The notes beneath the pieces were generated by a model. That model was not told where the DNA came from, made no database searches, and saw nothing but the letters and a program-made list of their open reading frames with translations. Shown in pieces: positions 1-4,289 of a stretch of DNA of 6,508 bases. Made by a program: the position numbers and the translations under genes. Position 1 is the first letter of the stretch. Every line of letters starts with the position of its first letter. The DNA is from Lachnospiraceae bacterium (GTDB taxonomy: Bacteria; Bacillota; Clostridia; Lachnospirales; Lachnospiraceae): assembly GCA_024699395.1 (NCBI GenBank), contig JAILPU010000293.1, positions 1-6,508 of the forward strand. The letters run 5' to 3'.

Positions 1-41
1 TCTTCACTTTTCATCAATCTTGCACCAAATTTCCCACACAT
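1..41 (-). CDS. 5' end of a further tad-operon gene, probably a pseudopilin (partial)
   Basis: Four bases after the TGA of the upstream pseudopilin gene an ATG (41-39) opens a frame that stays open to the window edge. It reads MCGKFGARLMKSE. A second in-frame ATG (14-12, MKSE) is an alternative start. The short, basic N-terminus followed by an acidic residue resembles the cytoplasmic leader of TadE/TadG-like pseudopilins (basic leader, then E-G and a hydrophobic helix). Its place directly after a pilin and a pseudopilin fits that reading. No strong Shine-Dalgarno sequence is visible, only a weak GAAG/GAGA upstream. Only 13 codons are present, so the product is an inference from position and leader character. 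Confidence 0.5.
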   Translation of the reverse strand, partial: MCGKFGARLMKSE

Positions 42-45
42 ATTC

Positions 46-438
46 TCAATTCTTCGCTGTGGTGGTTCTCTGAACATTGATATCATACTTTCCCTCCAGC
101 CTGCCGGATATGGCAAGCTCTATAAACTCACCGTAGGGTACGGGATTCATTGTGGTTCCGGCAATGGATATATCGGTTAAACCCAGATTAAATAATTCGC
201 TTTTCAGGGAAACCGCCTTATCTTCGGGAAGATATCCCAAACATTCCATTTCAAGAATATACTTCCTTGAGCACTGGTCAATTTCTGATTTAACTTCTAA
301 CAGCCTTATATTATCAACAAAACTTATAAGCACTGCTGCCATTGCCAGAATACACAACCCCGTTGAAATCAAATCTCCTATATTGCCGGATTCCTTTGAT
401 ATTACGGCATTCTTCAATCGATATCGCATGTTATTCAT
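46..438 (-). CDS. TadE-like pseudopilin (130 aa)
   Basis: This is a small bitopic protein. A short basic leader (residues 1-15, with R5, R7, K9 and K15) is followed by ESG (16-18), then a hydrophobic helix of about residues 20-41 and an extracytoplasmic domain of about 90 residues. This is the layout of TadE/TadF-type minor pseudopilins, which are processed by a prepilin peptidase and join the Tad pilus. The sequence is too diverged for a firm family call. The helix shares a TxGLCI-A type stretch with the pilin encoded just upstream (residues 26-32 here), as if the two N-termini were related. The ATG (438-436) overlaps the pilin stop as ATGA, indicating translational coupling. The local Shine-Dalgarno is poor (GGGA very close to the start). 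A downstream in-frame ATG at codon 4 is an alternative start. The gene is followed after four bases by another probable pseudopilin gene. Confidence 0.7.
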   Translation of the reverse strand: MNNMRYRLKNAVISKESGNIGDLISTGLCILAMAAVLISFVDNIRLLEVKSEIDQCSRKYILEMECLGYLPEDKAVSLKSELFNLGLTDISIAGTTMNPVPYGEFIELAISGRLEGKYDINVQRTTTAKN

Positions 439-644
439 CGTCCCGACAGGATATTTTTAGCCTGTTCCGTCATTGCTGTTATAAGTGTGGTTATAAAATT
501 CTTAAGACTGTCCTTCATAACAACGCACAGTAACAAAGCAATGATACAAAGTCCCACTGTAACCAGTATTCCGTCCAGCCCCTCCTCCTTCTTGAAGGCT
601 TTCTCCTTAATAAATCCTGCTGCTCTTGTAATTAAACCCATCAT
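435..644 (-). CDS. Flp1-like type IVb pilin (69 aa)
   Basis: This is a candidate major pilin of the Tad pilus. A leader of about 22 residues is rich in lysine (K13, K15, K18, K19) and ends in E20-E21-G22. It is followed by one hydrophobic helix (about 23-43) and a short amphipathic tail beginning KDSLKNF. This size and layout match Flp1-like pilins of Gram-positive bacteria. The canonical Flp Glu-Tyr pair after the cleavage glycine is missing: residues 23-28 are LDGILV, with only an aspartate at +2. Two adjacent ATG codons (644-642 and 641-639) follow a strong Shine-Dalgarno sequence, GGAGAGGAG (660-652). The first ATG is preferred because of that spacing and because a 16-codon ORF ends on it as ATGA. 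A TTG at 662 in the same frame is not a likely start because it lies over the Shine-Dalgarno sequence. The 3' end overlaps the pseudopilin gene. Confidence 0.75.
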   Translation of the reverse strand: MMGLITRAAGFIKEKAFKKEEGLDGILVTVGLCIIALLLCVVMKDSLKNFITTLITAMTEQAKNILSGR

Positions 645-651
645 AGTAACT

Positions 652-660
652 CTCCTCTCC
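652..660 (-). promoter_or_regulatory. Strong Shine-Dalgarno sequence of the pilin gene
   Basis: On the minus strand GGAGAGGAG lies 7 bases before the ATG at 644. It is one of the best ribosome binding sites in the window, fitting a highly expressed pilin, and it decides the start in favour of 644 over the TTG at 662. It lies inside the last mini-ORF (691-641), so ribosomes reaching that ORF would cross it. Confidence 0.8.
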
Positions 661-683
661 AATCAATTTTCATTTTTCGTTTT

Positions 684-808
684 AAAATCATCGTTCTAAA
701 TCATCATTCTAAAATCATCGTTCTAAAATCATCGTTCTAAAATCATCGTTTTAAAATCATCGTTCTAAAATCATCGTTCTAAAATCATCGTTCTAAAATC
801 GTTGTTCC
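684..808. repeat. 14-bp tandem repeat array in the tadC-pilin spacer
   Basis: About nine head-to-tail copies of AAAATCATCGTTCT (plus-strand form; AGAACGATGATTTT on the coding strand). Six are exact: 684-697, 711-724, 725-738, 753-766, 767-780 and 781-794. The copy at 739-752 has one change. The copy at 698-710 is 13 bp with a further substitution. The copy at 795-808 has three changes, and 809-822 is a barely recognisable remnant. The array lies wholly between the tadC stop and the pilin Shine-Dalgarno sequence. Identical central copies with decayed edges suggest growth by slipped-strand replication or unequal recombination, so copy number may differ between strains. The unit has no internal hairpin. 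Confidence 0.95.
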
Positions 809-841
809 ACAATCATCAATAAACAAATGTCTCTTCACACA

Positions 842-1687
842 TCACAAAAAACTGTTTTGCATCATATAACCGATGCAGGCATACAATATAAGCCCCAATA
901 TAACCGTCAGCATAATAAGCTGATAAAAGGTAACCTTCCTGTCCAGACTGCTCTTTTTGGCTTTTGCCACATAGTTTTCCATATCCTTCACCTGACTTGC
1001 CAGATCGTCAAACAGTTCCACTGCCTGCCCCGATTCCAGCGCCTGAACCACGGTAATGCAAAGGCTGTCAATATAGGGGTTTTCGAATTTCTTCTGAAAC
1101 ACATCCAGCGCCCCCGCCACATCAGCCTTCATAAGAATATCTCCCGAAAGCTCATTTAAAGCATCCTTTATGCGGTTGTTTTTAACGTAAAAACAGCACT
1201 CCGAAAGAGCATCACTTAAATAAATACCTGCTTTAACCTGAACCATAAGGGCGTTATATATAATCCTTATATCGCTGAGCATTTCCCTGTTATCTGCCAA
1301 ATTAAGATATATCACCAGTATAAAGGGCAGAATAAATGCCATAAGGCTTCCAAGAATCCCCATCCCCAAATTGACCCGGGATAAAACTCCGTACACAATA
1401 CAGGCCATAAAGATACACACCGATAAAAAGCCTCCGGGAGTGAGATTCTTTTTAAAATGGTAATCCGCTCCTTTTCTCACAAGGAAATCCTTCAAGGATT
1501 CATACATCCCGGTTTTACTAACCTTAATCTTAAGCATGCCCCCGAATTCCTTAAAAGCCGCTGTTTTCCTTAGTCTTGATTCCTTATTCCCCCATATAAG
1601 CATAAAGAGAATAAATGCCGCACCAATGGCAAAAACAATCCGCCAATCCTTTAATTCAAGCAAAATCTCTCTTATCTGTGACTCCAT
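842..1687 (-). CDS. tadC: TadC-like inner-membrane platform protein (281 aa)
   Basis: This is a T2SSF-type membrane protein that, paired with a TadB-like partner, forms the inner-membrane platform on which the CpaF/TadA ATPase drives assembly of the Tad pilus. Hydrophobic segments lie at about residues 17-33, 86-103, 108-129 and 255-276. The cytoplasmic T2SSF helical domain lies between the last two (about 140-240). It shows the usual pattern of a helix with a conserved glycine and a second helix ending in a small residue (VKAGIYLSDAL at 151-161; ALESGQAVELFDDL at 216-229). Length is normal for TadC. The ATG at 1687 is preceded by an excellent Shine-Dalgarno sequence (AAGGGGGTG, about 1692-1700). 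The gene starts 15 bp after the tadB stop. It is the last gene before the repeat-filled spacer and the pilin gene. Confidence 0.85.
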   Translation of the reverse strand: MESQIREILLELKDWRIVFAIGAAFILFMLIWGNKESRLRKTAAFKEFGGMLKIKVSKTGMYESLKDFLVRKGADYHFKKNLTPGGFLSVCIFMACIVYGVLSRVNLGMGILGSLMAFILPFILVIYLNLADNREMLSDIRIIYNALMVQVKAGIYLSDALSECCFYVKNNRIKDALNELSGDILMKADVAGALDVFQKKFENPYIDSLCITVVQALESGQAVELFDDLASQVKDMENYVAKAKKSSLDRKVTFYQLIMLTVILGLILYACIGYMMQNSFL

Positions 1688-1702
1688 CCGTCACCCCCTT
1701 CT

Positions 1703-2623
1703 CTACACGTTCTTCCCAAGGTCCAACAAAAACTTCACCAGGATAAATACAATAATCCCCACACCGACCCTGCCCGGAATGGTCTGAAACAGAATCGCCC
1801 AAATATTTACTTCAATCATCTCATTTACCAGAACAAGGCTTATAAGGCTCATAAGCATAAGCAATATCATATTTATCCCCGCTTCCAGCATCAGCCCCTT
1901 ATTTTCCGACAGGCTCTTTAAATAATCCCTTACGCTTCTCTTATCCGCAGCGACCAGTGCTTTTAAATCCCCGCTGTAACGAAGTCCCGCTTCGATATTT
2001 CTCACGATCATCCCAAACTGTTCGTTTTCAATGCGATCGTTCATCATAAGAAGGGCCTGGGACACGTCTCCCGTGGTAAGAGCCTCGTAATAACACATAT
2101 CAAGAACCGTTCTTAAAGGCTCAGACATATATCTGGAAACATTGCCGATAATGGAAGCAAGCTCCCCTGTGGTGATACTGTAATTACCCATAAACTCCAT
2201 AAATCTTATAAGTTCCCTGTCCACCTTTTTGTAATTGGCATTTCTTAAAAGAGTAAGGATAACATATTCGGTAAAGAAAAAAACACCTACAGCCAACGCA
2301 AACACTTTAACGGAAATCAAACACAAAAGAGACATTCCACTCACAGCCACCATGTTCCACATAACAAACATTTCCGGTGTAAGTCCGGGAAACCTTAAAC
2401 TTAGCCCTGTGTAAGCAAGCATCCTCATAAGCCCCATACCGAGGCTCCCTGAGTTTTCGGAAAGCGACAGCTGTCTCCTTAAAGCAAGCTGCCTCTGTCT
2501 ACCCTTTCTGTCCAGACTGTATTTCGTTTCCTGAAGGATATGAAGGATCCTTCTTTTGTCCCATATTCCGTAAAAGATTAGAAAAAAGCCCACAAACAGT
2601 AATACAAATACTCCTGTTTTCAC
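1703..2623 (-). CDS. tadB: TadB-like inner-membrane platform protein (306 aa)
   Basis: Partner of the TadC-like protein in the Tad pilus platform. There is an N-terminal membrane segment (about 3-20), a basic cytoplasmic stretch (21-56), two membrane segments (about 85-127), and a cytoplasmic T2SSF domain (about 140-240) with the typical glycine-containing turns (ITTGELASII at 150-159; YEALTTGDVSQAL at 179-191; EAGLRYSGDLKAL at 211-223). Two more membrane segments follow (about 248-269 and 281-301). Length is the usual TadB size. The start is GTG (2623-2621), chosen because it follows the TAG stop of the ATPase gene with no gap and is preceded by a strong AGAGGGGGTG Shine-Dalgarno sequence inside the end of that gene. 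The two genes are therefore very likely translationally coupled. Confidence 0.85.
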   Translation of the reverse strand: MKTGVFVLLFVGFFLIFYGIWDKRRILHILQETKYSLDRKGRQRQLALRRQLSLSENSGSLGMGLMRMLAYTGLSLRFPGLTPEMFVMWNMVAVSGMSLLCLISVKVFALAVGVFFFTEYVILTLLRNANYKKVDRELIRFMEFMGNYSITTGELASIIGNVSRYMSEPLRTVLDMCYYEALTTGDVSQALLMMNDRIENEQFGMIVRNIEAGLRYSGDLKALVAADKRSVRDYLKSLSENKGLMLEAGINMILLMLMSLISLVLVNEMIEVNIWAILFQTIPGRVGVGIIVFILVKFLLDLGKNV

Positions 2624-3793
2624 CTAACACCCCCTCTTAAACAACTCATTAAACTCCAGGGCTTTCTTTTCCTCGTTCCAACCCAGGTTCTCATATATTT
2701 CCATGACTTTGTATTTTTTCATAAATACCACGGTTTTAAAGCAGTCCATCATTCGCATAAGCTCGTCTCTTCTGTAACCGCTCTCGTACATGGCATAGTC
2801 CACCAGCTTATTAATGGCCTTTGTGGCTCCCGGGGCATGAATGGTGGCAGCACATATCTGCCCCGTGTATGCGGCATTTAAAAGATACAGCGCCTCCGCC
2901 CCCTTAACCTCGCCTATTATGAAAAAATCCACGTCCATGGTAAGTCCCGCTATGCTTATCTGTTTGAGATCGTAATTAACCTTGCTTTCCCCCGAACCCG
3001 GAAGGGAATGGAGAAACATCATATCGGGATGAAACATTGTGGTGAGCTCGTCGGCCTGCTGGGTCACGAGAACCGCCATCTGATCCGGTATGGTTTCCTT
3101 TAACGCATTTAGAATGGTTGTTTTTCCGGAAGAATTACCGCCGCATATAAGAGTTGAACCCTGTCCGAAGCGCTCTATCAAAAGCCTCGCGCAGTCTTCC
3201 TCCATCATCCCCTTCTCTATAAGGAGCTTCATACCGGGAAAATTCTTGGGAACTTTTCTTATACACAGATAAGGCTCGGAATAGGTATTTACCAAAGGCA
3301 TGGAAAGAGTAAACCTCAATATGAAATCATCATTACTCTCATTGTCGGTAAATCTCTGAATGGCATTCAGGTTGGAAATATTCACCTGATTTCTGGTGGC
3401 CACATAATCAATAAACTGCCTGTACTCCTTGGAGGATGAAAATCTTAAACCACTGTCCATCCTCTCTCCCAGCCGCTTTACCCTTATATTGTCATAGGAC
3501 ACCACCCTTATATCCGAAATCTCCGGATCTTCAATCAAAGGAGAAAGAAGAGAATACCCAAAGATATATTCCTCGAATTTCTTTAAAAGCGCCTTGGTCT
3601 CCCTTGAAGGCATATTAAATTCATCATTTATATGGTCCTCCACTTCCCTAAGGAACTCCTCTCTGGATATCTCGTTTTTCTTCATCCTGATAAGACTTCC
3701 CTGCTTGGAAGTAATATAATCGTCCACAAGCTGCCGCAATTTGCCGCTATCGCAATAAGCGTCAGTTATCTCCGTATAACTCACCCCTTTCAT
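2624..3793 (-). CDS. cpaF: CpaF/TadA-like secretion ATPase of a Tad pilus (389 aa)
   Basis: Cytoplasmic hexameric ATPase that powers Tad pilus assembly. A helical N-terminal domain (about 1-80) is followed by the CpaF N2 region (ISDIRVVSYDNIRVKR at 92-107; IRKVPKNFP at 178-186). The nucleotide domain has Walker A GGNSSGKT (218-225), Walker B hydrophobics ending in FFIIGEVKGAEAL (290-302, E295 catalytic) and a His box ATIHAPG (316-322). Some usual CpaF positions differ. The acidic segment before E249-L250 reads VTQQAD, not VTIED. The stretch before Walker B is LTMDVDFF where the family usually has LRMRPDRI, so two arginines are replaced. The motor core is intact, so an active but diverged ATPase is likely. 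It is the first gene of the operon. The ATG at 3793 is the first possible after a stop, but its Shine-Dalgarno is weak. No cpaB or cpaE/tadZ gene lies upstream. Confidence 0.9.
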   Translation of the reverse strand: MKGVSYTEITDAYCDSGKLRQLVDDYITSKQGSLIRMKKNEISREEFLREVEDHINDEFNMPSRETKALLKKFEEYIFGYSLLSPLIEDPEISDIRVVSYDNIRVKRLGERMDSGLRFSSSKEYRQFIDYVATRNQVNISNLNAIQRFTDNESNDDFILRFTLSMPLVNTYSEPYLCIRKVPKNFPGMKLLIEKGMMEEDCARLLIERFGQGSTLICGGNSSGKTTILNALKETIPDQMAVLVTQQADELTTMFHPDMMFLHSLPGSGESKVNYDLKQISIAGLTMDVDFFIIGEVKGAEALYLLNAAYTGQICAATIHAPGATKAINKLVDYAMYESGYRRDELMRMMDCFKTVVFMKKYKVMEIYENLGWNEEKKALEFNELFKRGC

Positions 3794-3816
3794 TCTTTAA
3801 TTCAATTTTGTCACAC

Positions 3817-3856
3817 AAATACGCCGTACCAAATATGCTCGGACAGTTGCGTATTT
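3817..3856 (-). promoter_or_regulatory. Inverted repeat / possible RNA hairpin in the tad leader
   Basis: AAATACGC (3817-3824) is perfectly complementary to GCGTATTT (3849-3856), with a 24-base loop between. It lies 23-63 bases before the ATPase start codon. In the transcript it forms an 8-bp stem without a following U-tract, so it is not a terminator. It could be part of a larger fold or a protein target. The loop is long and the stem modest, so function is uncertain. Confidence 0.35.
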
Positions 3857-3978
3857 TCTGACCCAACCGCACCTCTTACAGTGCCGCAATACAGCTCTGT
3901 AAACTGCAGACGGTCCCATATTTTCTTTAAAAAATGCAACACAAAAAAACGTAAAAAACAAAACCAAATTGGGAAAAT

Positions 3979-3992
3979 TGTCTGAACAGACA
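3979..3992. promoter_or_regulatory. 14-bp palindrome, possible operator
   Basis: TGTCTGAACAGACA has perfect 6-bp arms around a central AA. It lies about 30-45 bases downstream of the predicted tad transcription start. Both size and position suit a dimeric repressor acting as a roadblock, but I do not recognise the consensus of a known regulator. Confidence 0.35.
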
Positions 3993-4029
3993 TAGAATTG
4001 AGCAGAATTTACTGCCATCTGATGTATCG

Positions 4030-4058
4030 AGTCTATCTCAATAATTGCAAAAAGTCAA
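4030..4058 (-). promoter_or_regulatory. Sigma-A-type promoter of the tad operon
   Basis: On the minus strand TTGACT (4058-4053) is followed after 17 bases by TAGACT (4035-4030). That is 5 of 6 and 4 of 6 matches to the housekeeping -35 and -10 boxes with ideal spacing. Transcription would begin near 4023. It is the best minus-strand promoter seen ahead of the ATPase gene. It shares its DNA with the divergent plus-strand promoter (4045-4073). Confidence 0.6.
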
Positions 4059-4073
4059 GCCAAATGTTATAAT
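4045..4073 (+). promoter_or_regulatory. Strong extended -10 promoter of the small membrane-protein gene
   Basis: TTGCAA (4045-4050), a 17-base spacer and a perfect TATAAT (4068-4073) preceded by TGT, giving an extended -10 element. Predicted start of transcription is near 4080, which leaves a short leader of about 20 nt before the ATG at 4101. This is the most consensus-like promoter in the window. Confidence 0.75.
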
Positions 4074-4100
4074 GTGTCTTGGATTCAGGGATATTTGAGA

Positions 4101-4289
4101 ATGTTTTCCCCGAATTACACTAACGCATATTGGTCTTTATCAGAATATTTCGTGAAAGGAACAGTTAAAATGGGCTTTTTTATCCTGGCCGGTGGCCTTT
4201 TGATCATATTGTTTGCCGTTGTTATCAGCGTTGTTTCCTCCGTAGTATCGGGAGTTGCAGCTGCGGTAGATGACGAAGAAGAAGATTAA
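4101..4289 (+). CDS. Small single-pass membrane protein with acidic tail (62 aa)
   Basis: Function unknown. I do not recognise the family. The N-terminal 24 residues are polar and aromatic (Y5, Y9, W10, Y15, F16). A hydrophobic helix follows (about 25-57, glycine- and valine-rich), and the protein ends in DDEEED. It is the only convincing plus-strand gene and has its own near-consensus promoter about 30 bp upstream. Two starts are possible. The ATG at 4101 has AGGGA 10 bases upstream. The ATG at 4170 has a clear AAAGGA 9 bases upstream and would give a 39-residue peptide that is almost only helix and tail. The open frame extending back to GTG 4074 is excluded because that codon lies at the promoter -10. 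The last 65 bp overlap the 3' end of the second permease gene on the opposite strand. A regulator of the permease, a pilus accessory peptide or a small hydrophobic toxin are all conceivable, but none is shown. Confidence 0.6.
   Translation: MFSPNYTNAYWSLSEYFVKGTVKMGFFILAGGLLIILFAVVISVVSSVVSGVAAAVDDEEED

Larger units (their letters stand above)
641..842 (-). other. Chain of overlapping mini-ORFs linking tadC to the pilin gene
   Basis: Read on the minus strand, the tadC stop forms TGATG with an ATG at 842. That ORF (MCEETFVY) ends at 818-816, again as TGATG with the ATG at 816 (MIVEQRF). After a 4-base gap come ATGs at 788, 774, 760, 746 and 732. Each encodes five codons (MILER, or MILKR at 760) and each stop overlaps the next ATG as ATGA. 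The ATG at 718 gives MILE, then 707 gives MMI. After another 4-base gap the ATG at 691 opens a 16-codon ORF ending in TGA (643-641) that overlaps the pilin ATG (644) as ATGA. Apart from the last ORF, which spans the pilin Shine-Dalgarno, none has a ribosome binding site. The arrangement is seen directly. That it is translated is an inference. Confidence 0.45.
3794..4029 (-). promoter_or_regulatory. Long 5' leader of the tad operon
   Basis: About 230 nt separate the predicted transcription start (near 4023) from the ATPase ATG. The leader holds a palindrome at 3979-3992, a long-loop inverted repeat at 3817-3856 and homopolymeric A/T runs (about 3923-3965). No known riboswitch core could be recognised, including the conserved cyclic di-GMP riboswitch elements. 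A 73-codon frame runs through the leader but is judged unlikely to be translated. The weak ribosome binding site at its end suggests that translation initiation of the ATPase gene could be the regulated step. Confidence 0.4.

Noticed and set aside
684..808. CRISPR array
   Set aside because: The repeats are directly adjacent 14-mers with no spacers between them, and no cas genes are present.
791..819. Internal promoter for the pilin gene (TTGATG, 17 bases, TTAGAA on the minus strand)
   Set aside because: The -10 match is poor and recurs in every repeat unit, so it cannot be distinguished from the repeat itself. Possible but unsupported.
827..1159. Plus-strand frame of 110 codons opposite tadC, and similar plus-strand frames elsewhere (for example 3632-3985, 5616-5885, 5882-6187)
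   Set aside because: They lie wholly or mainly opposite well-supported minus-strand genes, lack ribosome binding sites, and have compositions typical of antisense frames.
3797..4018. 73-codon minus-strand frame filling the tad leader and ending just before the ATPase ATG
   Set aside because: Its ATG is only about 5 nt from the predicted transcription start, it has no Shine-Dalgarno sequence, and the product looks like random translation of an AT-rich leader (Phe-rich run, scattered Cys and Arg). The 60-codon frame at 3811-3993 is rejected for the same reasons.
4074..4100. GTG-initiated N-terminal extension of the small plus-strand gene
   Set aside because: The GTG at 4074 immediately follows the -10 box and lies upstream of the predicted transcription start, so it would not be in the mRNA.
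4186..4200. GGCC-GGT-GGCC followed by TTTT as a plus-strand terminator
   Set aside because: Only a 4-bp stem with a 3-base loop, lying within the coding sequence of the small gene. Too weak, and it would cut off the gene's own message.
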